Positions 11,113-24,300 are shown, counted from the first letter of the stretch. The stretch: DNA of 64,000 nt from Jackrogersella multiformis (GCA_902806575.1 CADCXD010000008.1:1240001-1304000), one strand, 5' to 3'. A program made the numbers and translations. Notes: generated by a model not told the origin, from the sequence alone.

Positions 11113-12481
11113 TTAACTTCCCTTCCCTTTGCCAGGTTTTCCTTTTCTCCGCCTGCCCCAAGTCCAGTGTGCTCTTGGATTATCAGCTAAGATCCTCATA
11201 GCTTTAGCATCACCCGCATGCGGGCCCGACTCCCTTTCTACCGCGTCCGCCGCAGCCCGCGCATACTTCCTTGCCATTTCCTCTTCGCCGAAAAGAGCAA
11301 AGTTTAACGCCGCCCGCGTGTACACTTGTCCAAGGTAGATGTCCAATCTCTCCTTCTCGTAGAGTTCCACCAGCTGCGCACCCGTCTCGGCGGTCACGAT
11401 TGTCTCGTTGAAATTCTCAAGGGCGGTCTCTAGCTCCTCGATTCTTTGGAGCCTCTCGTCTGAGGCTGCGGTGTCCTGGTCATTCATGCTACAGTGGGAA
11501 CAAGTACATTCAAATCCCCATTTGTGCAGGCGGGAACGACGCTCTTCCCGAGAGAGCATTAACTCGGTGTAGCTGATGCTTAGCTCCTCTCCTGGTGCGA
11601 TGTCGCGTGCAGCAACTGTCGTATGAGTCATGTTATCCATACGGTAGTGGATACTAAATAATTAGATTTAAAATCAGCAACATTCTTTCGTCAATAATCG
11701 ACGCTAGGATCTATACTTACTTTGGCCGGCAGTCGTGATTAAATCGAGATATCTCCGGATAACAACCCAAGTGACTGCCAGACTCGTTCGCCCCGTCGAT
11801 GTACATCTGGAAACAATTCGTATCTATCTTATCATAGATGTCTCTACCCATCTGTCCCATGAATAATTCGTGTCCTTTTTTAGGGAGCTTCCCCACAGCG
11901 ATGCCGTAAAGCACATCCCTGGTCCCTTGTTCCATTCCCACGTGAGGAGCGGTTAGAACCATCATGGTTGGAGATCGTACTAGAATGACTTCACCCTTAC
12001 GTATCTTCCTATCAGCCACTATTCCAATGCCTTTCCCCGGAATTTCTGCTACGTAAAAGGGCAGGGTGGCTGTTGTAGGGCTAGGGACGATGGGGAAATT
12101 GCCCGCAATGTGCGCATTCCTGTCGGTCGTGACGAGCACAATTCCATCACCAAGATTCCTGTTTGAAAAGATACATGTCTTGTTTACACAATTCTCTGGT
12201 CCCTCCCAAGAGAAATGTGGCGAAGGAGAACGGTGGGCCCCTTTTGATGTCCTCAAGGGTCCACTTAACCTATAACCCAGATCTAGGCTAGAACATTCTT
12301 GGTCCTCGACTCTATGTATTAGAGGACTCCACGGGCAGATTGCTGTCGGTGCAATTAACTCAGCTACTGCCCCGGCAATCGCGGCATATCCATAAAGTGA
12401 GGTGGCGCGCATGTTAGTGTTATACGATGATGTTAAGAGTGGCCAGAGACTACCTGGGACGCTCGATGAATCTAATGTCAC
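11113..12481 (-). CDS. SET-domain protein (fungal SET/post-SET-like family)
   Basis: Two exons, 12481-11721 and 11653-11113, with a 67 nt intron (donor GTAAGT, CTAATTATTTAG at the 3' end); 433 residues. A SET core is visible: FYVAEIPGKGIGIVADRKI at the beginning, the SAM/substrate-site motif RFNHDCRPN spanning the exon junction, then GEELSISYTELMLSREERR and a Cys-rich post-SET-like stretch (WGFECTCSHC). The C-terminus is helical with TPR-like flavour and a basic tail. The family resembles lysine methyltransferases of the SET5/SMYD type; histone activity is not established. A second in-frame Met at residue 24 starts a mildly hydrophobic segment (MRATSLYGYAAIAGAVAELI), so a shorter, possibly secreted form is conceivable. 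Its 3' end lies about 600 bases from the 7-TM gene. Confidence 0.85.
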
Positions 12482-12926
12482 ATCTTTATAAAATTACAGA
12501 AAATGTTTTATAATTACGACCGGAAAAATAGTGATGATCGCTTCAAATATTTCCTTCTCTTAGGATGTATTTAATTTACCCGGACTTTAACCAGTTATAG
12601 TAGTCCCTTATTTCTTAATACCTAGGTAAGTACATATCCCGAATTAAACGATTTAATATAATGTAAATGTATATTACATACGGCATAAAAGCTTTATATT
12701 TATTACACAGATTAATACGGTCTTTATTTCTTCTTCATTCTGTCACGTTACAAAAACTAAATAGGGATTTGAGTGTTATTTAATCTGCAATCCACTAACT
12801 ACTTTAGGTATTAGTGACTCATCCATCATCCTTCTAAATTCCGAGTGAACACCGCCAAGACTTAGATCTCCAACTCCCGTCCGGCGTCCGCAACATTATA
12901 CACTATACTCGATTTGTCAAATTTGA
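12482..12926. other. Intergenic, AT-rich
   Basis: About 445 bases upstream of the SET gene and downstream of the broken effector gene. AT-rich, with one ACCTAGGTAAG motif near 12621. No gene seen. Confidence 0.6.
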
Positions 12927-13088
12927 CTACTTGAAATCAATTGACGGGAAGTGAGTGGTGCCGTTCCCCGTAATCTGGACCCCTCCATTACAGTGATTCA
13001 GGCTCCCTCTTCCATTGTTTAGGTACTGGTTCCCTGGGCCGTGATTATGTTGCGTTACCGACCCGTTAGGTTTCTCTTCCTGTAGCTT

Positions 13089-13093
13089 AATGA
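13089..13093. repeat. Target-site duplication of the solo LTR (left copy)
   Basis: AATGA, identical to 13400-13404 on the other side of the LTR. Confidence 0.85.
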
Positions 13094-13399
13094 TGTGACA
13101 AGGGCAATAGGACTTGGAACTGTAGTTCAATTTCGAGTAATAATTCTCTATGGTCTTAAGGTCCTTGCCTTCTCTTTCTTGCGAAGGAAGGCGTAATGAC
13201 TTATATGTATACAATCTGAATATCTCCTTAAGCGCCGTTGGCGCCCTCTTAGTCCTGTTGGTTCAGTCTTGCATATATTGATCAAGTCTTCTGATTAACC
13301 TCATCCAATGGCTTTGTTTCATAAGTTCCAACACATCTCGTATTCACCAGCTTGCATATATTGATCATACTCTGCTTCGTGGAGCCTATCCGTATGACA
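13094..13399 (-). mobile_element. Solo LTR, 306 bp, little mutated
   Basis: On the minus strand it starts TGTCATACGGATAGG and ends CCCTTGTCACA, a TG...CA terminus. It is flanked by a perfect 5 bp direct repeat (AATGA on the plus strand) at 13089-13093 and 13400-13404. It is the same LTR as the ends of the two large RIP-degraded elements in this window but keeps normal base composition. Its length, below the known RIP size threshold of roughly 400 bp in Neurospora, may explain that. It interrupts the SesA-like gene. Strand is given in the inferred coding orientation of the family. Confidence 0.9.
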
Positions 13400-13404
13400 A
13401 ATGA
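13400..13404. repeat. Target-site duplication of the solo LTR (right copy)
   Basis: AATGA, identical to 13089-13093. Confidence 0.85.
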
Positions 13405-13882
13405 CCTCTTCTTGAGCCCGCTTCAGCCGCTCAACCAGGTCGCCGCTGACCAGAGTCACAGCCGCGACGTCGACTGCCTGCTTGAGCAGATTCTCCATTA
13501 TGCTCAATATGTTGTTAGCCTTGGCTTTGGCAACAGCCGCGTGGTACCCTTCTAGTTGCGAGGCGGTGTCCTGGGCCTTGTCGATAGTATCGAAGTTATA
13601 TTTGAGGAGTCTAGCCTGCTCTTGGCACGTTTGGCCATAACGGCGCACAGCCGCGTACTTCATGTCATCTAGCGTCTCCTTATTTTTGCTCATATACTCC
13701 GTCATCGATTCAGAAGTCTCGGTAAGGATTGGGAGGTACTCGGCAATCTCAGGCAAGGCTTTGGGTAGGACAGCAAGATCCCGAATAGCCTTGTACGAAA
13801 TGTAGGCATCTTTGATGGCTGGGGTACTATCTTTCAGTACCTGTTCTGTGGTTTGTTCTGGCATATTGATAGTGACAGACAA

Positions 13883-14164
13883 GAGTTAGGAGTTCTGTCA
13901 GTAGGCTGCTGAATGATAGGTAAAATGGGATGTAGTATTAGCACACGACAACTAAAGGAGGTGGAAGAAAGTAGACTTTTATAATGCAAGGTAATACCTC
14001 AGACTACTATTAAGGCTTGGGATCGCCGTTCAGGTCTGCTCATATATCTCTTACCTGATAGATGAAACTAACAATAAGCCACCTCGGACAGCGAGAAGTA
14101 TGTATGAGCCACTTCTAAGGTTAACACGGGATTTCCGAATATTTCTCGTGGGCGTCTGCAGTAG
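13883..14164. promoter_or_regulatory. Upstream region of the broken effector; left half of an ancestral divergent promoter
   Basis: 282 bases between the effector start and the left end of LTR element 1. Together with 21123-21338 it would have formed a ~0.5 kb shared upstream region between the effector and the NLR before element 1 inserted. No specific operator was recognised. Confidence 0.4.
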
Positions 14165-14477
14165 TGTGATAAGGGCAATAGGGCTTGGAACTGTAGTTCA
14201 ATTTCGAATTATAATTCTTTATAATCTTAAGGTCCTTGCCTTTTATCTCTTTTTGCGAAGTAAGGCGTGATAACTTATATATATATAATTTGAATATTTC
14301 CTTAAGCGTCGTTAGCGCTTTTTTATTCTTATTAATTTATTTTTATATATATTGATTAAGTTTTTTAATTAATTTTATTTAATAGTTTTATTTTATAAGT
14401 TTTAATATATTTTATATTAATTAATATATATATATATATTAATTATATTTTATTTTATAAAGTTTATTCGTATAATA
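14165..14477 (-). repeat. LTR of element 1 (left)
   Basis: About 313 bp, homologous to 13094-13399. The first ~110 bases are lightly mutated, the rest heavily AT-converted. Confidence 0.8.
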
Positions 14478-17400
14478 TTAGCTTTTTTTTTTAATATTTA
14501 ATTTTGAGTATTTTAAAGGATTATAAGATTACGAGGTTTATTAATATATTATTTATAAAATAGTTTAATTATTACTTTTATTTTATTATTAAATATATGT
14601 TTATAAAGTTTTTAAATTTAATACTTTTTAACCAGTTATTTTTCTTATTTAATAAAATATTTTACTTTATTTTAATTTTTAATAAAATTTATAATTTGTT
14701 TTATTTAATAATTTTTAGGTTTTATTAGGGCTACTTTACGTAAAACTTAGTTAAGGTTAAAGAGTTCTTAATTATTAACGCGGTAAGGTTTAATAAGTAA
14801 GATATAAAATGAGTTATGTATTTTTTAATTTTTAAATAAAGTAAGTTTTATCGTTATAAAAAAGATTATTTATTAGATTTTAAAAGGTTTTAAAAGTTTT
14901 TTATTTAATTTCTTAATAAGACGTTTTATTTTAATATTTTTTATATTAAACATTATAAATTATTTCTTTTAAAAAGTTAGTATATCTTTTTATTATTTAT
15001 TTATTTATTCTTTTATTTATTAACGGCTTTATTTTAAGTATTTTTATATTTTTTAGTATATTTATATTATTTAATATATATATAATTTATTTTTTAAATT
15101 ATATAAAATATTTATAAAAGGGTTATAAATAGTTAAATAATAATTATAATTAATATAAAAGGGTGTAAATTATATTAATAATAAGGTAATATTATTATAA
15201 ATAAATTTAATTATTACGAAAAAATCTTCCTAATTATTTATTTTATAATTAATAAAGGCCTTAAAATAAACCTTTAAAATTTGATTAAGATATTTTATTT
15301 AGCCGTTAATTTACAAATAAAACGTAATACTTATACGCGATTTAATTCTTATTATTTTAAAAAAGTTTTTCTAAATATAGGAAATAAATTTAAAGTTTTT
15401 ATTAAAAATAATATTTAATGGTACGTTATATAATCTTTAATATTATTTAATAAAGATTTTAATTAGATTATTAAATTTCTTTCTTTTTATTTTAAAAGAA
15501 ATAAAGTAAGTTATTTTTAAAAATAGATTTATTATTACCTAAATAAAGTTATAATTATTCAATAAAAAAAGGTTTATAATAAAGTTTATTATTATTATTA
15601 ATTAAGATTTATAATATAATTCTATTAACTAAAAATGTCCGTATAAAACATAATAAGGGATTTTATTTTGTTAATATTTTAAATAACCTTATATATAATC
15701 CCGAATAATATTTTTAATATTTAATTATTAAAAGTTTTAGGTGATTAATTTTAAAGTTTTATTTATTCTTATATATCCAGCAATAAGGGTATTATATTCG
15801 GAGAAAATAATTTTTTTTTAAAATTCTATAAGTATTTAAAGCTTATCTTTTCGGTATAAGAAATCGTTTTAAAAAATAACGTTTTTAAAAGGATTTATAA
15901 TTTGCATAATATATTTTAGGTCGTTAGTAATTATTTTTTTTAGTTTTTTTATAAAGTTAAAAGCTTAATTAAAGGTAATAAAGTTATATAGTTTTTTTAA
16001 TATAATAAAAATAACTATTAAAGAAATAAATAAAGTTCTTTAAAAGTACAAAAAATATTTATCTTATAAGATTAATTTTATAGGTTAGTCTTTAACTTCC
16101 CCTTTCTTAGGTCGATATTACGATAATTTAAAGAGGATATTAGCTTTATTATTTTATTTTTTTAATTAATAATTAATAATAAATTAATATAATAATAATT
16201 TTTATACTTATTAAGTTTAATATTAATTTAAGACTTTAATTTATTATTTAATACTTTTTAAATATTAATATTATTTTTTTAAAAAATTTATTATAATTAA
16301 TAATTCTTTATTATAAATCTTATAATTTATTTTTATTAATATAAGTTTATAAGAATAATAAATTATTAGTTTAAACTTATTTTATTTATTTTTTTAAAAA
16401 AGAATAGCGTTAATGATATAATCTAATATATCGGTTTTAATATAAGTTTATTTTAAAAGATTAAAATATGCCATAATAAGAGCTTAAGTAAATTAGAATT
16501 TAAATTTTTTAAAGAATTTATTTATTTCCTCGGTTCATTTTTAGTCCTTTTTATTTCTTTTATTTACGTTAATAATTAATTTTATTATTTCCGAGAATTT
16601 CTTTATAAATTATTAATAGAAATTTATAAAACCGATAAATTATTAAGATTTTTTAAAGGATTTAAGTATTTTTTAATTATTAATATAATTAACTTTATTT
16701 TAAGTTATTAAAATATTATTTATTTCGATAATATATCTTAAAAAGTTTACTTTTTATATTTTTTAGAAATATTTTTATAGGTTAATTGTTAAGTAATATT
16801 TTATAAATCTTTTTAAGACTTTTTTAATAATTTTATCGTATTTTTTTATTATATTCGTATAGATAAGAAAATTATTTAAATATATTAAAAGGCTTAAATC
16901 GATAAGATCTTAAAAAATATTATTTATTATTAATTAAAAGGTTATAAAAACGTTAATTAATTTAAATGGTATTATTAAGTATTTAAAAAAGTTATATTTA
17001 TAACGTAATATTATTTTTTATTTATTTCTTTTTTTAATCTTAACTAAGTAAAATTTTAATTTAAAATTAATCTTTATAAATTATTTTACGGTTTTAAAAT
17101 AAATTTATAATTTAAATATTAAAAATATAAAATAACGGATAAGGATAATAATATTATTTAAGCTTTAATAGTTAATTATTAACTTAAAAAGATCTTAAGG
17201 ATTAGGTTTATCGATAAATATTATAAGTGTTATATAAGATAAAGTTAATTTTTAAATTTAGCTATTATTAATTATTTTATTTAATTATGGTTTAAATATA
17301 TTAAATTCCTTTTTATTTATAACGTAAAAAAATCTTTAAAAACATATCTTTCCTTTCTAAAGATCGATAAAATGATCTTAAGGTTAATGGTTTAAAAAGT

Positions 17401-20400
17401 ATTATTTTACTTCCTTAATTATAATATATATAAATTTATAGAATTTTTTAAGAATATTTTTTAACGTTTTATTTATTTTAATATTTTTTATTATCGTTAT
17501 ATTAGTTAATTTTTTTAAGTTATATAAGGTTAAGTTAATATAATATTTTTAATAATAAGAAAAATTAAACTTTATTTTTTCAAGGTTTAAGAAAAAGTTT
17601 ATAAGTTTATAGATTTTTATTTATTATTATGGTATAATAATATTACATTTATTATTTAAGACGTTTAATTTAAAGTTAATTTAGGAGAAGTAATTTTTTT
17701 AGTAATAAAGGATAAAGAGATTAATATAATAATGTTTTATAAAAAGGATTTAGGTTAAATTAAAGGTTAATATAGGTTAAGTATATTATTTTTTAATAAT
17801 TAGTAATTTTTATTTCTTTATTTTAAAAAAAAATATTATTAAAATTAAGCTTTTAAAGTTTAATAATGTTTATATTTAATATTTATTTTTATTATATAGT
17901 AATGTTATATTAATAATAAGTTTATATTTTAAAGTTAATTTTAAGTAAGGATTTTTTATAGCTTTTATTTTATCTTTAACTGGTTTTTTAATTATTATAG
18001 TTTAGCGCATTTTATTTTAGTTTAATTATGGGATTTAACGAGGTATAACGTTAAGGCTTTTTAAAAATCTAAATCGGAATTTTCGATTTTTATAATTTAA
18101 GGATAAGATAATTCTTATAAAGCTATATTTATTTATATCCTTTTTTATAATAAAGGTATAAGTTAAGTATTATTATTTTAAGATTATTTTATAAAGAAAA
18201 CTTTATTTAAGTTTAATAGTAAGTCTTTATTATTAATATTTTTTTTTATAAAATAAAAAAAAGTTTAATAATTATTACGTTTATAACGTTAATAAAATTT
18301 TTTATCTTTTTTTTATTAATTTATGTTTACTTAGTTAATTCTTTTTAAGATATTTTTATTATTAAATTAGATTTTATTTTTTTAATTTAATTTTAACTTG
18401 CCTTTATTTTTAAGTTTATCGTTATTTTTTAAGGATTAATTTTAGCTCGGATTAAAATAATTTTCCTTTTTATAGTTAACTTAGCTTGATTTTAAGGGCT
18501 TTTAAGTTAAAGTAAGCTTTTCTTTTTTTTAAAATATTAGGGTTAATTAGTATATTTTTATATATTTAACTTATTTTTTAGATAGCGATAAGAAATTTTT
18601 TATTTATATCTAGAAATCTTTTTTATTTAAAATAATTTAATTTAATGATTTTATTAAAAAAAGTTTTAACGATATAATTTTAAAATATTATTTTAAACTA
18701 TTAAATTACTTTATTAAAGTTTAATAATTTAATAAAATATTAAGTAATATTTTTTTAATATTTAAGCTTATTTATTTTCTTTAAATTAGTGTTTTTGAAA
18801 AGGTTTATAAAACGTTTTTAAAAGGTAGTAACGTATATTACTTAAATATTAAAAACTTTTAATTATATAATTTAGTTTTTACGTTATTAATGTTATAATT
18901 ATGCTTTTTTAAATAATAATAATTTAATTTAATTAATATAATAAAAATCTTTAAGAAAACTTTTTATATATATTTTTAAGTATACTTTAACTTTTATTTA
19001 TTAAATTTAAAATTTTATAAAATCTTTATTATTATAAACGGTAAGTTTATTAAATTATATTAAATTAATGGTAGTTATAATATAAAAGGGATAAGTTAAT
19101 TGTTTTAAAGTTTTAAATAATTAATTATTATTACTTTAAAGTAAAAGATCTTTATTATTATATAAAGGCGTAAGATTGTTTCGGGGTGGTTTTTTAGGAG
19201 GGTTTTTAGGTAATTTAAGGTTTTAAGATTAATTATTAAAATCGGAATTATTTAAGTTATTATTAAGTATTTCGGTAGTTTTTTTAAGGGAAATTCTTTC
19301 TTTATTATTTTTAAATATAAAGGGGTTAATTTTAATAAAGTTAAATTATATTTAGGCTTTTTTAATTATTCTTTTAATTTAGGTTTATAAAAGGGATTAT
19401 AAGGAGAGGAGGTTTTTTATTTAAACTTTTAAGTTAAAATATTTAATGGATGGTACTTTAAAGTATATTAAGTTTTTTTAATTAAAAAGATTTAATTTAA
19501 TTAACGTTTTTAATGTAATATATTTTCCGATATTTTTTAAAATAAAATTAATATTAATTAATTTGTTAAAAATTAGTTAAGTATTAATTTTATTAAAAGT
19601 AGCTTAAGTATAGGTTTTTAAATTATTAAATTAACGATAGGTTTTTATATTAATATACGTAAAGTTTATATATTTTTTTGTAAAAAAGTTATTAATTTAA
19701 GATTCTTTGGTATAAGTTTAGTTTATTATTTTTTATTAAAAATCTTTTTATTTTTTAATATTTTAATGAAAGATTTAAAGGGCTTATTAATAATAATTAA
19801 TTATTTTTTTAAGCTTATTAATAACTTTTTATTAAGCTTAATTATTTTATATATATTAAGTAATTATATTTTAAACTTATTATAAAAAGTTTAAGTTAAT
19901 TTATTAAATTTATTATTTAAAGTGGGTTATTTATTTATTTATTAATATTATATTAATTTAATTAAGTTAAATTATTATATTATAAATTGTTTAAATTATA
20001 TTATATTAATTTTAAATTTAGTTTTTATTAATAATTTAGTTATTTATAACGGTAGTGGTAAATATTTAAATAGTATAATAATTATTATATATTTTTTAAT
20101 AAAGCTTAATAAATTATATAAAGGGGTTATTAAAATTAATTCCGATATTATTAATGTTAAAAACGTTTTATATAATTATTTTATAGTTTTAGGGGTTATA
20201 AAAAATTATAATATTATCGTTATTAAGTTAAGATAATCTAGGAATAAAGGAAAGGTTTTAAAACGGTATGTTTTTTATTTTAAGTATTTTAATAAGGAAT
20301 TACGTATTAAAGCGTTATTTAATTTTAATAAGTTTTTATAAACGATAATTTTCTTTATATTTACCTTTAATTTTAAAGTTTTATAAGAAAGGTATTATTA

Positions 20401-20722
20401 AGGATTTAAAGGATTATTTATTATTTAATAAAGGTAGTTTAAAATTTTATAAATTAATAAATAATAAGGTTAAAGTATAAATATTTAACTTAAATATTTA
20501 TAAAATAATAAAGTATAAAAATTTTTTATAACTATAATAACGTACGTAATAATAAGATTAATAAATAATGTTAATATAATATGCTTTAATAAGAAACTTC
20601 TTTAAGTAAATTAATTATTTATAAAAAGTTAAAATAAAGTAATTTAATAAAAGGATTAATTTTTTTTTAAAAAGCATATATTTTCTTAAAATAAAATCTT
20701 TTTAAAATAAAAAAGAATTATT

Positions 20723-21017
20723 TATAATAAGGGTAATAAAGTTTAAAATTATAATTTTTTATAATTTTAAAGTTTTTGCTTTTTATTTTTTCTTATAAAA
20801 TAAAGCGTAATAACTTATATATATATAATTTAAATATTTCCTTAAATATTATTAACGCTTTTTTAATCCTATTAATTTAATTTTATATATATTAATTAAG
20901 TTTTTTAATTAACCTTATTTAATAGTTTTATTTTATAAGTTTTAATATATTTCGTATTTATCAATATGCATATATATATTAATCATATTTTGCTTCGTAA
21001 AGCCTATCCGTATGATA
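20723..21017 (-). repeat. LTR of element 1 (right)
   Basis: About 295 bp; starts as TATAATAAGGGTAATAAAG and ends GCCTATCCGTATGATA. About 18 bases are missing relative to the solo LTR. Confidence 0.75.
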
Positions 21018-21122
21018 CCTTATCTAATAATTTTATTTTATAAGTTTTAACATATCTTATATTTATCAACATGCATACATATATTGATCATACTCTACTT
21101 CGTGAAGCCTATCCGTATGACA
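21018..21122 (-). repeat. Extra partial LTR repeat at outer end of element 1
   Basis: About 105 bp that repeats the last third of the LTR in tandem, ending GCCTATCCGTATGACA. It is less mutated than the adjacent LTR. Confidence 0.7.
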
Positions 21123-21338
21123 GTTGGTTTGGGGGAAGGCGCTTTTCTGCTCTGCCCCTTTCACCACCATCATTTCCCGTAACCTCGCGTCGATACGACT
21201 TCCAAGTTATCCACCTGAACACTAGTTAGGCTATTAATCGTGGTTAGTTAGTTCAAGAGTTGCATCTAAACACACTTTTCGAAGCGAGAGAAACCGGTGT
21301 TCACCGCAGCAAGCTGTCATCCGTTCACGATCGTGAAA
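21123..21338. promoter_or_regulatory. Short remaining upstream region of the NLR gene
   Basis: Only 216 bases separate the LTR element from the predicted NLR start codon, so the native promoter is probably truncated or LTR-influenced. No specific site recognised. Confidence 0.4.
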
Positions 21339-24300
21339 ATGTCTCCTCTAGACAAGAATGATCGCCCGCACATAAATATCAAAGCAGAGAATGATGGGCC
21401 TGGCAGTCAGTACATCAATGACCGATCTTGTGACCAGAATATTGCTAGTGGTAATGGAATGGTGTATAAAATTGATCGCCAGTTCAACGGTAAGCCAACT
21501 AACCTGGGCGTTACGTCGTCTCAACTGCTAACAGCTGTTCAGTATACAACTTACGGGACTCGGTACCAAAAGAGATTCCGTCGTTGTTTTATCTGGCACA
21601 GTCCCAATCGTTCAAAAGACCAGGGAATTGCCATTGGGGACCAAATCGTATGTTTTCTAGAACGTGTAAAGTGGCCCAAGTAGCAACGTACCTACTGACG
21701 AGCGTTCCCGTTTCAAGGTACGGACGTACTCATGTGGCTGATGCGTCAGCCGGACCAAACTCCTCTAAACTCACACCGGCATCACATAGAGCTCTTCCGC
21801 CAAGTAGCCCAGGGCACGGGTAAATGGATCCTGAACACGGAGGAGTTTCTTGCTTGGAAAGATGCCTCCAATCCTTCGCGATTCCTGTGGATACACGGAA
21901 TACGTAAGCCACACTAGAATCCCAATCTTAAATCCGCTAATTCTTATTAACAATGCTCTGCATAGTTGGATCCGGTAAGACTATGCTTATGTTAGTAGCT
22001 AAGAATTCGTACCTTCTAGGATCCGTTTACTGAAACTTTTCTCCTAGCTCCCTTATCATCAACTCATTCGAAGAGGAACTCAAGAGTGGGAACGGTGTTG
22101 CCTGTGTTTATTTCTACTTCCAAGAGGGAGAGGAGCATCACGTATCGTTCGCGCGGATATGGGCAACCTTGTTAAATCAGCTGCTACGAGTTCCGGCAGA
22201 TCTAGCAGGGGAACTAAAAGCGAAATTTGACGACACACTCCAAGGATCGACTCAACTCGACTCATCTGAGTATATAGAGCTCTTTAAAGCGCAGGCTGCC
22301 ACCTTTAAGACAGTTTATCTAGTCATCGATGCCTTGGACAGCTGTCAGAATACTCCCGAAGAAAAAACACGGCAAAACATGCAAGATGCTCTCAAAGCGC
22401 TCCCGGACAGCGTACGGATTCTTATAACTTCTAGGAATGACTCGATTGGCGTAGGGGTGGGAGCGAATCAGATGCTACTCATCACGCCGAAACCGAAGGA
22501 CGTGGAGACCTACGTAAAGAAGCGGATCGAGGACAGCGAGTTTTTAAGAATCCCATTAGCAAATGATCAGGACCGAAATCACGTTATACGCAAAGTTACC
22601 AGCATGACATTGTCTAGTAATATGTTAGCTTGATGTCTGGTTTTGAACCTGCTCTCGAAACTGCTGACTTTGTCTAGGTTCCTGTCAGCCAGGCTTCACA
22701 TGGATAACTTGAGCAACCGGGGGACACTTAGCGAAATCAAGAGAGCACTGGGCCAACTTCCCGACAGCGCATTCAAGATATTTGATGTATTAGCTGGGCA
22801 GATAGCCCAGAAGATCAATCTAGGTGGCAACGATTTTGAAAGTTGCTTGACTAAGCACATTTTCACCTGGGTGATACATGCGAAAACGGAATTGACTGCC
22901 GAGCAGATTTGTGATAGCTTCGCCATAAAACATAGCCACGGTCTGCCTTACAAAGAGCATCGACCCGGGAAAGAACTTCTCATGCCTGCCTGCAACGGCC
23001 TGGTCATCATGGACCCGGAGAATAAGACCCTCAACCTCGTTCACAAGTCAGTACAGGCTTACTTGCAAAATCACGGCATTATATCAGAAAATGCCAACCT
23101 CGAGATAGGTAAGACGTGTCTATACTGCCTCCTGATCGATACACGCGACCAGGAAGGCAAGCTTTCGCTGCTCAAATATACCGCAAAGTATTGGTGGGCG
23201 CATCTTGGCCGCCAGGAACAAGAAGTTGACTCGGAGGCGGAATCGTTGACCTTGAAGTTTCTCGGGGACAAGCCCAAGCTCTCCAGAGCATTCAGGGCCA
23301 TAGAAATGGACGACAACGGTGCCTTTGACAACATGACGGGCATGCACGCGGCTGTACACTTTAACCTCCTATCCTGGGCAAAGCGCCTGCTCCAAGCGGG
23401 CGTTAATGTCAATGCTCAGTGTTCGGACGGCCAAACGGCCCTGCACTGGGTAGTCAGGTACGGGCGATGCAAAATTCTTGAGCTGCTGATTAATAATTCG
23501 GCGGACCCGAACATAGGTGACAACGCCGGCGACACGCCACTCCACAAGGCTCTCATGGGGCCAACGGCCGACAGGACACCACTCCACCAAGCCACCATGA
23601 GGTTGGCAGTCAACGATGCTGATATAGTCAAAGCACTTGTCAGAGGCAACGCGCGGCTAGACATTCGAAATGCCAGGGGCCTCTCGCCAATGTCGTCGGC
23701 CATTCGCTACGGGCACGTCAATAGCCAAGATTATGGTGGAGAGCCAGGATGATCTTAACGCCGAGATCTTCGAAGGTTGGACTTCACTGCGGCAGGTCTT
23801 CTATCACGGCCAGGACATCGTGGAAAGCGCCGCTGCAATCCAGCTGCTGGCTGAGTATGAGGCCAACGTGAACGAGAGATACAAGGACGGGTCAACCCCG
23901 TTGCTCAAGGCTGTCGAGCAGCGAGATGGCGAAATGGCGCAACTGCTTATTAGGCTGGGGGCTGAAGTGAACAACAAAACGGAAAGTAAGTCAACGTTTC
24001 TCATCGAGGCTATCAAGCTTCGCGACTACGACACAGTCTGGGTGTTGTTGAATGCGAAGGCAGCACTGGACGAGCAGGATGCTAGTGGCAGGTCGGCACT
24101 TTACCACGCAATTAAGAATCAAGACAAAGCTCTGGCTTGGCTCCTGATCACTAAGCGCGACTCGGCCGTGAGTCGCAACAACAGCATTAGCAGCAAGAAC
24201 ATGCAGGACGCACTTGAACTGGCTATTACTTACGACAATCTGTCATTGGCTTGGCTGCTCTGCGAGCACGGTGCTTCGCCAAGTGCTACCAACGACAAGG

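Larger units (their letters stand above)
12927..13882 (-). pseudogene. SesA-like NLR-associated effector gene split by a solo LTR
   Basis: The first 161 codons (13882-13400) encode a helical domain resembling the SesA/NACHT-NTPase N-terminal family: AYISYKAIRDLAVLPKALPE, then long helices ending in RLKRAQEEVI. At 13399 the sequence enters a 306 bp solo LTR. The LTR supplies a new tail (CHTDRLHEAEYDQY...CWNL) and a stop at 13319, so the present product is 187 residues. Beyond the LTR, from 13088 to 12927, the original frame resumes exactly in phase if one copy of the 5 bp target duplication is removed. It encodes KLQEEKPNGSV followed by a Gly/Asn-rich motif (HGPGNQYLNNGRGSLN). The undisturbed gene would have had about 214 codons, nearly the same as the intact effector at 25053-25688 (211). 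The disrupted protein keeps the effector domain but loses the candidate amyloid-signalling motif. Cell-death function is inferred from the family. Confidence 0.8.
14165..21122 (-). mobile_element. LTR retrotransposon copy 1, RIP-degraded, ~7.0 kb
   Basis: Left LTR at 14165-14477 (begins TGTGATAAGGGCAATAGG) and right LTR at 20723-21017, followed by an extra partial LTR repeat at 21018-21122 that ends GCCTATCCGTATGACA. The interior is almost entirely A and T with no open frame of 60 codons in about 6.5 kb. Where it can be aligned with the unmutated solo LTR, the differences are mostly C to T and G to A, the signature of RIP. A T-tract beside the left LTR (14483-14492) would be a polypurine tract if the element is read on the minus strand, hence the strand. 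Gag-pol type (Gypsy or Copia) cannot be told because all coding information is lost. No matching target duplication is visible (AGTAG on the left, GTTGG on the right). Confidence 0.85.

Noticed and set aside
13107..13214. Separate small gene starting MYTYKSLRLPSQERE
   Set aside because: This part is LTR sequence; only the portion after 13088 belongs to the interrupted effector gene.
14300..20700. AT-rich block as a centromere, mitochondrial insertion or replication origin
   Set aside because: Bounded by identifiable LTRs that match a solo LTR with target duplications, and repeated in inverted orientation at 52-58 kb; RIP-degraded retroelement explains it.
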